A stretch of 13,530 nucleotides of DNA. Source: Thermoplasmata archaeon. Lineage in GTDB: Archaea; Thermoplasmatota; Thermoplasmata; Lutacidiplasmatales; UBA184. Below are positions 1 through 6,412 of the stretch, in pieces. Positions within the stretch are counted from its first letter, which is position 1. Every line of letters starts with the position of its first letter. Position numbers and translations under genes: made by a program. The notes under the pieces are model-generated. The model worked only from the letters and a program-made list of their open reading frames with translations. It was not told the origin of the DNA and ran no database searches. Location of the stretch: contig JASHVP010000020.1 in assembly GCA_030044475.1 (NCBI GenBank), positions 1 to 13,530 of the forward strand, read 5' to 3'.

Positions 1-626
1 GGCGTCCGCCGAGCGACCGGAAGGCGCCCAGCGCGCGGGTCCGGCAGAAGCGCCGAACGCACGAGGTCGAGCTCGTACCGGACCCGCCCGTCCGGGAGGT
101 AGAGGAGCAGGGCGACGCCGAACGGGATCAGTCCCTGGCTCCGCGCCGCCCCGAGGGCGGCTCCGAGCGGGCCGATCGTCCCCGGGGACGCCACGCGGGC
201 GCCTCCGGCGGCCCCCCGCTCGTCCTCGGCGCGGCTCCGCGGCAGGAAGTGCTCGCGCAGCAGGACCCGGGAGATCGCCCGGCGCGGCGGCGTCGCGCCC
301 GGGGGGAACAGGTCCGCCGACCCATCGACGTGGAAAGCGACCCGCTCGACCGGCGCGAGGAAGTCCCACGCGGGACCGGCGGGCGGGGCTCCCTCGACGG
401 CGAGCTCGACCGTGTCCGGTTGGGCGCGGGGGTCTTGGAGCAGCGCGTAGAACGTCGGGAAGTCGGCCCCATCGGAGACGAGCGTCGCCGATCCGAGCGG
501 GGCGCGGCGGCGGGCCACGTACTCCTCGTACGCGCGGGCGAGCATGCGCGAGGAGTACGCGTCGTGCCGCTCGCCGGCGAGCGAGCGGGCCAGCGCGTCA
601 AGCTCGGAGAGCGGTACCTGGGTCAC
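1..626 (-). CDS. Unrecognised protein, N-terminal 208 residues (runs off the window)
   Basis: The reading frame is open from a GTG at 626-624 to the window edge without a stop, so the C-terminus is missing. A GGAG lies 5 nt before this GTG, which supports the start. The frame overlaps the end of the upstream glycosyltransferase by 29 nt, suggesting translational coupling. It uses GC-rich third positions and a plausible amino-acid mix, unlike the arginine/serine-rich product of the neighbouring frame. The visible part begins MTQVPLSELDALARSLAGER and has a helical, charged N-terminus (about 1-45), then mixed regions with segments such as FYALLQDP, ERVAFHVDGS and a hydrophobic stretch LIPFGVALLLYLPDG near residue 170. 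I do not recognise the family. No signal peptide is visible. An internal ATG at 545 is an alternative, less likely start. The coding call is fairly sure; the function is unknown. Confidence 0.7.
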   Translation of the reverse strand, partial: MTQVPLSELDALARSLAGERHDAYSSRMLARAYEEYVARRRAPLGSATLVSDGADFPTFYALLQDPRAQPDTVELAVEGAPPAGPAWDFLAPVERVAFHVDGSADLFPPGATPPRRAISRVLLREHFLPRSRAEDERGAAGGARVASPGTIGPLGAALGAARSQGLIPFGVALLLYLPDGRVRYELDLVRSALLPDPRAGRLPVARRT

Positions 627-1812
627 GGGGGCTCCGCAAGGTCGCGGCCATCGAATAGAGAGAGATAAACCGTCGGGCCATCGTCTCGAGCGACGCGTGG
701 TCGTGGACCCACCGGCTGGCCCGTTCGCCGAGCGCGCGGCGTTCCGCGGGCGCCCCCGCCAGCGTCGCCAGGGTCCTCGCGAGGTCGACCGGAGCGAGCG
801 ACGGGGCCCGGATCCCGGTGTCGCGGTCGGCGACGATCTCGGACGCACCTCCGACCGGGGGCGCGACGACCGTCGACCCGCACGCCATCGCCTCGAGCAG
901 CGCGACGCTCGCGGTGTCGCTCGTGGACGGCAGGACGAAGAGATCCGTCTGGGCGAGCAGCGCCGGCTTCTCCTCTTCGGCGACGGGGCCGACGTACCGG
1001 ACCCGCCGCGCGAGCCGGGGGTCGTCGGCGATGCGGCGACGCACCGCGCCCTCTTCCGGGCCGACGCCGCCCACGATCCCGACGAGGTCGGTCGACTCGG
1101 AGGCCGTCGCCAGCGCGTCGAGGAACCGGTGGACCCCCTTGTCCACCGTCAGACGGCCGAGATACGTCGCGAGCGGACTGGCCGGGAGCCCGCACCGCTC
1201 GCGCCAGTCCGGGACGGGGAGGCCCGGGTGGAACCGACCGACGTCGATGCCGTTCGGGACGACCTCCACCGGGTGGCGGAACGGCTTGCGCGCCGAGGAG
1301 ACGAGGGCGTCCCGGGCCGACTCGCTCGGCGCCGTCGCGATGTCGCAGCGCCAGTAGGTCCCGAGGTTGTACCACCAGGCGATCCGGAAGAACAGCGGGA
1401 CCAGGAACTTCTGCGGCACGGCGAGCCGCATCGCGCGCAGGTTCGTGTGGAACGTGCCGACGAGCGGCCGCCGGAACCGCCGGGCCGTCAGGAACCCCAT
1501 GCTCCCGATCGGACCGGGCGTGTGCAGGTGGACGACGTCGGCCTCGCGCGCCGTCCGGGCGCCGCGGAACAGCGCGAACGGGAAGACCGGCCACCGGTAC
1601 TCGCCGTACAGGGGGACGGGGACCGTCCGCAACCGGTGGACCGCGACGCCGTCGACGATCGCCCCCTCGGACCGCGCCCCGACCGCGACGTGCGGAGCAT
1701 AGACGTCGACCGAGTGCCCGAGCCGGGTCAGGGTGCGGGCGAGCCCCGCGGTGACCGTGGCGACCCCGTCGCGCATCGGCTCGTACGAGTCGGTGAAGAA
1801 CGCGATCCGCAT
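598..1812 (-). CDS. GT4-family (GT-B fold) glycosyltransferase, mannosyltransferase-like
   Basis: This 404-aa protein has the length and layout of GT4 retaining glycosyltransferases. These move a sugar from a nucleotide donor to an acceptor at the cytoplasmic membrane face. Seen: the N-terminal strand MRIAFFTDSYEPMRDGVATV with the glycine-rich acceptor loop; HLHTPGPIG (about 96-104); GTFHTN (119-124); NGID (187-190), where the second Rossmann domain begins; GRLTVDKG (219-226); and the donor-site E-x7-E region, PSTSDTASVALLEAMACG, in which the first Glu is Asp299 and the second is Glu307. A D-x7-E version also occurs in MgtA/SQD2-like members, so activity is likely. GGGAG lies just upstream of the ATG. 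It follows the DUF835 gene by 39 nt and overlaps the next gene. Given the isoprenoid genes upstream, a role in glycolipid or polyprenol-linked sugar synthesis is possible, but acceptor and sugar cannot be read from the sequence. Confidence 0.9.
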   Translation of the reverse strand: MRIAFFTDSYEPMRDGVATVTAGLARTLTRLGHSVDVYAPHVAVGARSEGAIVDGVAVHRLRTVPVPLYGEYRWPVFPFALFRGARTAREADVVHLHTPGPIGSMGFLTARRFRRPLVGTFHTNLRAMRLAVPQKFLVPLFFRIAWWYNLGTYWRCDIATAPSESARDALVSSARKPFRHPVEVVPNGIDVGRFHPGLPVPDWRERCGLPASPLATYLGRLTVDKGVHRFLDALATASESTDLVGIVGGVGPEEGAVRRRIADDPRLARRVRYVGPVAEEEKPALLAQTDLFVLPSTSDTASVALLEAMACGSTVVAPPVGGASEIVADRDTGIRAPSLAPVDLARTLATLAGAPAERRALGERASRWVHDHASLETMARRFISLYSMAATLRSPRDPGTALRA

Positions 1813-1851
1813 CGCTCCCGGCGCCGGTCTCCGCCGAACGGGATTGTAGCC

Positions 1852-2649
1852 TTATGGGTCGAGCGGTCCGGCTCCCCCGGCGACGACGACCTGCGCGAAC
1901 AGCCGCTCGAGCCGGCTCGCGTCCCGGACGTCGAGCGCCCTCGGGTCGAGGGAGACGAGCAGCGCCGACCCGGTCCGTTGGGCGAGCTCGACCAGCCAGG
2001 TGACGAACCGGAACGTCAGGTCGGGGCCGTCCTCGCTCGCGAAGTACTCCAACGCGTCGACGTAGACGAGTGCGCCGCCGTCCGCCTCGGCGGGCTCCTT
2101 GAGCTGGCCGCTCAGTTCGCCCGGGGTCACGTGGCCGCCGGACGCACCGCGCGGAGAGAGGACGAGCCGGCGCTCCGGCGCGAGCCCCGGCAGCTCGGGC
2201 GGATGGAGCGAGACGACGGCGACCCGCGGGAACTCCGCCTGGTGGGCGGCGAGGAGCTCGAGCGCGCGGGCGGGCCGGACCTCCTTCACGAGCACGCTCC
2301 GCCCGGGGGCGAGTCGGGCGGCGGGAGCGGCCCCGACGGGCTCCGTCCACGGTCGCGCGGGAGCCGGGGCCGGGGGACGGAGCAGCGCGTTCCACGCCGG
2401 CCGTCGCGGCGGCCCGAGCAGGCTCCGGCGCTTCAGCTCGGCTTCCTCCGGGACCCGGGCGAGCCGGCTCTCGACCAGGATGCGCAGCTCCTGGGCCGTG
2501 TGGCCCCGGGAGGTGTGCTGCAGGATCTCCCGCAGACCGCTGCGAAGACCCTCCTCGTAGCCCGCCGCGTACGCGCGGGCGTACTCCTCGTCGCCGGGCG
2601 GCTCGTCGCCCGGCGGGAGCGGCCCGTCCCGCCGGGGACGCTCGCTCAC
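1852..2649 (-). CDS. DUF835 domain protein
   Basis: The 265-aa protein starts at a GTG (2649-2647) that overlaps the stop of the DUF35 gene in a GTGA, a typical coupled start. An open frame continues upstream but lies wholly within the DUF35 gene and is a shadow. Layout: acidic/proline-rich N-terminus (1-22); a helical segment about 23-75 with the repeated pattern YARAYAAGYEEGLRSGLREI; a proline-rich linker (80-112); then a DUF835-like domain (about 113-255). Domain marks are APGRSVLVKEVRPARALELL, a middle segment ending in RLVLSPRG, and ALVYVDALEYF followed by FRFVTWLVELAQ and LLVSLDPRAL. DUF835 is an archaeal domain of unknown biochemical role, often linked to signalling-type proteins. No transmembrane segment or kinase domain is present. 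Its place behind the mevalonate genes suggests co-expression; function is not known. Confidence 0.85.
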   Translation of the reverse strand: MSERPRRDGPLPPGDEPPGDEEYARAYAAGYEEGLRSGLREILQHTSRGHTAQELRILVESRLARVPEEAELKRRSLLGPPRRPAWNALLRPPAPAPARPWTEPVGAAPAARLAPGRSVLVKEVRPARALELLAAHQAEFPRVAVVSLHPPELPGLAPERRLVLSPRGASGGHVTPGELSGQLKEPAEADGGALVYVDALEYFASEDGPDLTFRFVTWLVELAQRTGSALLVSLDPRALDVRDASRLERLFAQVVVAGGAGPLDP

Positions 2650-3134
2650 GCCGGGGCCCGGTCCCGCGCGGGAGCCTCCGTCGCGGGGACCGTACCGGTC
2701 CGGCCGGCGGGACGCCGGCCGCCGGACTCCTCCGCGGGAGCGAACTTGTAGCCGTAGTGGATCACCCCGGCCTTCCCCTCCTCGCGGAGCTTGCGGAACG
2801 TGGCGCGCACCTTGAGCCCGATCCGCACGCCGTCCGGTTCGACGTTGACGACCTGGCCGGTGAGGATCGGTCCCTCGACGGTCTGCACGAGCGCGACCAC
2901 GTACGGCACCTGCATCTCGAACCCCTCGGCGGCGTCGTGGACGATCGTGTAGCTGATGACCTCGCCGTCCCCCGAGAGCTGGAACGGCACCATCTTCTCG
3001 ATCGACTGGCGGTGCGAGGTGCACTCGGGACAGACCGACCGCGGAGGGAAGTAGACCGTCCCGCAGGTGGTGCACTTCGAGCCCCCCAGGTTGTACCGTC
3101 GCGGGGTCTCCCGCCAGAACCGTGCGACCGACAT
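2646..3134 (-). CDS. DUF35 Zn-ribbon/OB-fold scaffold protein of the thiolase/HMG-CoA synthase complex
   Basis: This 162-aa protein has the rubredoxin-like zinc ribbon of the DUF35 family, with Cys21, Cys24, Cys35 and Cys38 all present. An OB-fold follows, from about 48 to 131 (FQLSGDGEVISYTIVHD through GVRIGLKVRATFRKL to GYKFAP). In methanogenic archaea the homologous protein bridges acetoacetyl-CoA thiolase and HMG-CoA synthase, holding a shared CoA site so the endergonic thiolase product passes straight to the synthase. Gene order here fits: it follows the thiolase by 10 nt, with a very strong GGAGGAGG Shine-Dalgarno site before the ATG. The tail after about 132 is rich in Pro, Ala, Gly and Arg, looks disordered, and is longer than in compact homologues. 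The gene ends in a GTGA overlap with the DUF835 gene. Confidence 0.93.
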   Translation of the reverse strand: MSVARFWRETPRRYNLGGSKCTTCGTVYFPPRSVCPECTSHRQSIEKMVPFQLSGDGEVISYTIVHDAAEGFEMQVPYVVALVQTVEGPILTGQVVNVEPDGVRIGLKVRATFRKLREEGKAGVIHYGYKFAPAEESGGRRPAGRTGTVPATEAPARDRAPA

Positions 3135-3144
3135 CGTCCTCCTC

Positions 3145-4314
3145 CTAGTTCGCCCGCTCCAGCAGGGTGACGACCGAGGTCGCGCCGGTCCCCCCGACGT
3201 CCTGGGCGAGCCCGAGGGTCGCCCCGCTCACCTGGCGGTCCTTCGCCTCGCCGCGGAGCTGGCGGACGAGCTCGACGACCTGGGCGACGCCGACGGCGCC
3301 GAACGGACGCCCCTGGGCCTTCAGTCCGCCGGACGGGTTCACGGTGAGTCGCCCGCTACCGCCGAACTCGCCGGCGGCGAACGCCGGCCCCGACCGGCCC
3401 TTCTCGACGAACCCCAGGTCCTCGAGCGAGAGCAGCGCGCTGATCGTGTACGCGTCGTGCACCTCGGCCACCTGGACGTCGGCCGGAGCGCGGCGCGCCT
3501 GGGCGAACGCCCGCACCGCCGCCTCCCGAGTCGAGGCGAGGGCGGTCAAGTCGTGGCGGTGCTGGACCGCCATCGTGTCGCACGCGACCTGGCTCGCCGC
3601 GAGGCGGATCGGGGTGTCGGTGTGCCGGCGGGCCGTCTCGAGCGGCCCCAGCACGACGGCCGCCGCCCCGTCCGACAGCGGCGCGCAGTCGAAGACGCCG
3701 AGGGGCTCGGCGACCGGGCCGGCGCCGACGACCTGCTCGAGGGTCAGTTTGTTGCGATAGTGCGCGTTCGGGTTCTTCGACCCCATCGCGTGGGCCTGGA
3801 CCGCGACGCTCGCGAGCTGCTCGCGCGTTGTCCCGTAGAGGTGCATGTGGCGGCGCGCGATCAGCGCCCAGAGCGCGGGCAGGGTCGCCCCGAAGACGAC
3901 CTCCCACTCGTGGTCCGCGGTCGCGCTCGTGATCTGGTTCGCGGTCGCGTCCGGCACGTCGGTGAGCTTCTCGGCCCCGCCGACGACGACGTAGTCGTAG
4001 AGGCCGCTCGCGACCGCCAGGTACCCGGCGTGGAGCGCCAGCGCGCCCGAGGCGCCGCCACCCTCGACGCGCACGGCGGGGAGGTGCCGCCGCGCCAGCC
4101 CGGCATAGTCGAGGATCAGCGGGGCGATCTGCTCCTGGTCGAGCAGCGAGCCGGACGCCATGTTGCCGAGGAACAGCCCGCCGAGCTGCGCCGAGGAGAG
4201 CTTGGCGTCGACCAGCGCCTGCAGCCCGGCCTCGATCCCGATCTCGCGGAACGAGCGGTCCCACAGCTCACCGAAGCGCGTCTGCCCGACCCCGAGGACC
4301 GCGACCTCGCGCAT
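3145..4314 (-). CDS. Archaeal acetoacetyl-CoA thiolase-like protein lacking the catalytic Cys
   Basis: The 389-aa protein aligns end to end by eye with archaeal acetoacetyl-CoA thiolases (condensing two acetyl-CoA, first step of the mevalonate route). Shared marks are MREVAVLGVGQTRFGELWD at the start, the DATANQ/HEWEVVFGAT region (122-143), FDCAPLSDGAAAV (208-220), EVHDAY (284-289), NPSGGLKAQG (326-335) and QDVGGTGATS (371-380). Two key positions differ. In VRVEGGGASG (81-90) Gly87 stands where the family has the nucleophilic Cys (usual ACASG), and in GRPFGA Arg336 replaces the His of GHP. His286 of the HD motif is kept, but the usual Cys two places later is Ala288. The fold therefore looks intact while classical Cys-based catalysis looks lost. 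The ATG lies 2 nt after the HMG-CoA synthase stop; a GTG at 4320 overlapping that stop is an alternative start. A DUF35-bound, Cys-less thiolase fold also recalls Ltp2-type aldolases, but the neighbours favour a mevalonate role. Confidence 0.9.
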   Translation of the reverse strand: MREVAVLGVGQTRFGELWDRSFREIGIEAGLQALVDAKLSSAQLGGLFLGNMASGSLLDQEQIAPLILDYAGLARRHLPAVRVEGGGASGALALHAGYLAVASGLYDYVVVGGAEKLTDVPDATANQITSATADHEWEVVFGATLPALWALIARRHMHLYGTTREQLASVAVQAHAMGSKNPNAHYRNKLTLEQVVGAGPVAEPLGVFDCAPLSDGAAAVVLGPLETARRHTDTPIRLAASQVACDTMAVQHRHDLTALASTREAAVRAFAQARRAPADVQVAEVHDAYTISALLSLEDLGFVEKGRSGPAFAAGEFGGSGRLTVNPSGGLKAQGRPFGAVGVAQVVELVRQLRGEAKDRQVSGATLGLAQDVGGTGATSVVTLLERAN

Positions 4315-4316
4315 CG

Positions 4317-5369
4317 TCACGCCTCGCCCATGTGGATCTTGCCGCGGAACTTCGCGTAGACCGCGTAGGAGATCTCGACGCCCTGGTCGAGGTACTCCTG
4401 GACCGGTCGGCCGTAGGAGCCGTCGAAGCGGCCGAGCTCGTCGGTCGTCTCGAGGTCGAAGGCGTCCGAACCGGCCCCAGAGCCGTACCCGACGACGAGG
4501 ATCCGCTCGCCCGGACCGGCGTGGTCGAGGACGTTCGCGAGCCCGATGAGCGCGGCCCCCGAGTAGGTGTTGCCGATGTACGGCGTCACGAGCCCGTAGC
4601 GCATCTGCTCGTCCGAGAAGCCGAGCTGCTTGCCGACGCGCTGGGGGAACTTCCCGTTCGGCTGGTGGAAGACGACGTGCCGGTAGTCCTTCGGGGAGGT
4701 CCCCGCGGCTTCCATCGTTCGGCGGGCGCACTCGGAGACGTGGCGGAAGTACGCCGGCTCGCCGGTGAAGCGGCCTCCGTGGCTCGGGTACTTCTGCCCT
4801 TCCCGCCGCCAGAAATCCGGGGTGTCGGTGGTGTACGACAGGGTCCGCAGCACGCGGCAGATGACGCGCTCCCGCCCGACGACGAACGCCGCGCCGCCCG
4901 CGCTGGCGGAGTACTCGAGGGCGTCCCCGGGGGCTCCCTGCGAGGTATCCGTGCCGATCGCGACGCCGTACCGGATCATCCCGGCGCCGACGAGGCCGAG
5001 GCAGGTCTGGATCGCCGCCGTCCCCGCCTTGCAAGCGAATTCGAAGTCGGCGGCGGTCAGGTTGGGGGTCGCGCCGACCGCTTGCGCCACGACGGTCGCG
5101 GTCGGCTTGACGGCGTACGGGTGGGACTCGGAGCCGACGTACAAGGCGCCGATCTGCTGGGGGTCGATCGCGCCGCGCACGAGCGCGGTGCGCAGCGCCT
5201 CGGTGGAGATCGTGATCGTGTCCTCGTCGGGCGCCGGTACGCTCTTGCGGTGGACGTTGAGGCCCTGGCCCATCCCCTCGCCGTCGGTCCCCCAGACCCG
5301 GCCGATCTCTTCCGGCGTGATCCGGTAGCGCGGTACGTAGGCGCCGTAGCTCACGATCCCTGCTTCCAT
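4317..5369 (-). CDS. Hydroxymethylglutaryl-CoA synthase
   Basis: The 350-aa protein is a full-length archaeal HMG-CoA synthase, which condenses acetyl-CoA with acetoacetyl-CoA to HMG-CoA, the precursor of mevalonate and of archaeal isoprenoid lipids. The catalytic set is visible: Glu81 in VGSESHPYAVKP, nucleophilic Cys113 in FEFACKAGTAAIQ, and His235 in VVFHQPNGKFP. Other family marks are the N-terminal GIVSYGAYVPRYRI, GTDTSQGAPGDALEYSASAGGAA (in part 139-161) and YIGNTYSGAALIGLANVLD (264-282). It begins 13 nt after the regulator stop and ends 2 nt before the thiolase ATG, so it sits inside one operon. Nothing is missing, in contrast to the thiolase behind it. The cytoplasmic complex with thiolase and DUF35 is inferred from the known archaeal assembly. 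Confidence 0.96.
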   Translation of the reverse strand: MEAGIVSYGAYVPRYRITPEEIGRVWGTDGEGMGQGLNVHRKSVPAPDEDTITISTEALRTALVRGAIDPQQIGALYVGSESHPYAVKPTATVVAQAVGATPNLTAADFEFACKAGTAAIQTCLGLVGAGMIRYGVAIGTDTSQGAPGDALEYSASAGGAAFVVGRERVICRVLRTLSYTTDTPDFWRREGQKYPSHGGRFTGEPAYFRHVSECARRTMEAAGTSPKDYRHVVFHQPNGKFPQRVGKQLGFSDEQMRYGLVTPYIGNTYSGAALIGLANVLDHAGPGERILVVGYGSGAGSDAFDLETTDELGRFDGSYGRPVQEYLDQGVEISYAVYAKFRGKIHMGEA

Positions 5370-5382
5370 CGGTTTCCCGTTC

Positions 5383-6060
5383 CTAGAGCTCCTCGAGCCG
5401 TTCGAGGACGGCCGGCGCGGCGAGCGCCGTCGTGAGGAGCGGGATGTTCTCCACCTCGGAGAGACGGACCGCGAGCGGGTCGATCCGGCCCGGGGCAGCG
5501 AAGACGACGGCGGCCGGCTTCAACGGATGGGCGCGGATCGCGACCATCGGTGAACGGCCGTACTTGACGTTCGAGAAGATGAGCGCCCGCTGGGTGGTCC
5601 AGCCGTACACCTCGACGAACCGGGAGGCGTCGATCGACAGGATCGCCCGCGGCGCGTCGAGCAGAGTGAAGCCGTGGATGTCGCGATGCAGGTCGACCCG
5701 ACTCACGGCCCGGGCCTCCAGCTGGTCGGAGAGGGTCTTCAGGGGGATCGCGACCGCGAACTCGCGCATGCCGAGGATCCCTTCGGAGTGCGGACGGAGG
5801 CCGAGGCGCTGGCCGACGTGCCCGCCGTTCTGGGCGTCGAGGGCGAGGATCCCGTCCACGTACCGTCGGATGAAGCCGGCGCCCGGGCTGACCCGCCGCT
5901 CGGATTCGTAGTCGCTGATCACCGAGGGCACCGTCGCGAGGTGCTTCGCGAGGTCGCGTTGCGAGATGCCGAAGTCCTCGCGCCACTTGCGCAGCGTGCG
6001 CCCCGGGTGCGGAGAGAGGACCACCTCGCCCGCGATCTTCTCGCGAATCTCCGCTTCCAT
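5383..6060 (-). CDS. XRE-type HTH transcriptional regulator heading the mevalonate operon
   Basis: The 225-aa protein has an HTH domain of the Cro/C1 type at about 20-75: GRTLRKWREDFGISQRDLAK, then VPSVISDYESERRVSP, with the usual ISQxDLAxxL first helix and SVISDYExxR recognition helix. A longer C-terminal domain (about 97-225, MREFAVAIPLKTL to the end) may sense a ligand or mediate oligomerisation; I cannot name it. Archaeal regulators of this kind (the COG1709 group as I recall it) are found beside HMG-CoA synthase in methanogens, which supports a link to isoprenoid synthesis. The ATG at 6060 was chosen because a TATA box sits about 25 bp upstream, giving a leaderless start; the frame stays open further upstream but runs through the promoter and tRNA. 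Being first in the operon, it could control its own transcription. Confidence 0.88.
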   Translation of the reverse strand: MEAEIREKIAGEVVLSPHPGRTLRKWREDFGISQRDLAKHLATVPSVISDYESERRVSPGAGFIRRYVDGILALDAQNGGHVGQRLGLRPHSEGILGMREFAVAIPLKTLSDQLEARAVSRVDLHRDIHGFTLLDAPRAILSIDASRFVEVYGWTTQRALIFSNVKYGRSPMVAIRAHPLKPAAVVFAAPGRIDPLAVRLSEVENIPLLTTALAAPAVLERLEEL

Positions 6061-6082
6061 GCCCGCGCGAGGCGAGCCCCGG

Positions 6083-6088
6083 TATAAA
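6083..6088 (-). promoter_or_regulatory. TATA box of the HTH/mevalonate operon
   Basis: On the minus strand the sequence reads GATTTATACC, with TTTATA at 6088-6083. Its centre is about 25 bp before the ATG at 6060, the distance from an archaeal TATA box to the transcription start. The start codon would therefore be at or next to the 5' end of the mRNA (leaderless). It is the only AT-rich hexamer in this GC-rich gap between the tRNA gene and the regulator. Confidence 0.75.
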
Positions 6089-6160
6089 TCGGTACTCTTG
6101 GTGTCGGTGCTCGGCTTCGACAGGTGCCGACGGAGGTCCCCGCCGGCTGACGTGGAGGAG

Positions 6161-6266
6161 TGGACCGGGCGAGAGTTTCCGACGGGAGGAGCGGTCCTCC
6201 GTCCGCCGTTTGAACTCGCGACCTCTACCTTGCCAAGGTAGCGATCTTCCGCTGATCTACCGGCCC
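6161..6266 (-). tRNA. tRNA-Ala(GGC) with a 34-nt T-loop intron
   Basis: Read from 6266 downward: acceptor GGGCCGG; D-arm GATC/GATC with loop AGCGGAA; anticodon stem CTACC/GGTAG with loop TTGGCAA (anticodon GGC at 6234-6232); variable AGGTC; T-stem 5' strand GCGAG (6219-6215); loop start TTCAAA (6214-6209). No T-stem partner follows directly. It appears after an insertion, as T+CTCGC (6174-6169), then acceptor CCGGTCC (6168-6162) and discriminator A (6161). All 7 acceptor pairs form, including G3:U70, the main identity mark of tRNA-Ala, and A73 also fits. Removing 6208-6175 gives the consensus T-loop TTCAAAT and a 72-nt tRNA. CCA is not encoded. A TATA-like element lies about 25-31 bp upstream. 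The identity is very well supported; exact splice sites are inferred. Confidence 0.92.
6175..6208 (-). other. Archaeal tRNA intron, T-loop position 59/60
   Basis: A bulge-helix-bulge can be drawn by hand. The outer helix is the T-stem. A 3-nt bulge ACT (6176-6174) carries the 3' site. The central helix is TTC with GAA plus an A/G mismatch (6214-6211 with 6180-6177). A 3-nt bulge AAC (6210-6208) carries the 5' site. The inner helix is GGCGG with CCGTC (6207-6203 with 6185-6181, one G/U). Further in, GAGGA pairs with TCCTC (6199-6195 with 6190-6186) and closes a CCGC loop. Cutting after the second base of each bulge, as archaeal splicing endonuclease does, gives a 34-nt intron and the T-loop TTCAAAT. 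The mismatch makes the central helix relaxed rather than canonical. Confidence 0.8.
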
Positions 6267-6290
6267 ACGGCGCTCGCCGAGACCGGGCGC

Positions 6291-6297
6291 AGTTTAA
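6291..6297 (-). promoter_or_regulatory. TATA-like element of the tRNA-Ala gene
   Basis: On the minus strand TTAAACT (6297-6291) lies 25-31 bp before the first tRNA base at 6266. It is the only AT-rich patch in the upstream DNA and is at the spacing expected of archaeal tRNA promoters. Confidence 0.6.
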
Positions 6298-6381
6298 CCT
6301 CTTCGCCGGCGAGCGGCCCCGACCGGAACTCCGACGGCCCGGGGGTGCCGCCGACCCGCCGCGGGGCGCGTTCGGCCAAAC

Positions 6382-6388
6382 CCTTATG
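6382..6388 (+). promoter_or_regulatory. TATA box of the 119-aa protein/PAC2 pair
   Basis: CCTTATG follows an A/C-rich BRE-like CCAAAC and lies about 27 bp before the ATG at 6413, giving a leaderless mRNA. The ATG inside this element (6386) is in frame with the gene but is then part of the promoter, so it was not taken as the start. Confidence 0.6.
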
Positions 6389-6412
6389 CGCGGGTCCCGA
6401 CTCCGCCGGCCG

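Noticed and set aside
544..2751. Very long open frame on the plus strand (735 codons)
   Set aside because: It lies antisense to the glycosyltransferase and DUF835 genes. Its product is dominated by Arg, Asp, Pro and Glu without any domain, as expected for a shadow frame in 70% GC DNA.
2650..3075. N-terminal extension of the DUF835 frame
   Set aside because: It overlaps the DUF35 gene in another frame and reads as Arg/His/Gly-rich noise; the GTG at 2649 in a GTGA overlap is the natural start.
6195..6266. Degenerate or truncated tRNA without intron
   Set aside because: The missing T-stem and acceptor strands are present a short distance on with perfect pairing including G3:U70, so an intron explains the gap better than decay.
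6386..6412. ATG at 6386 as the start of the 119-aa protein
   Set aside because: It falls inside the TATA-like element CCTTATG. The ATG at 6413 lies 27 bp downstream, as at the other leaderless genes.
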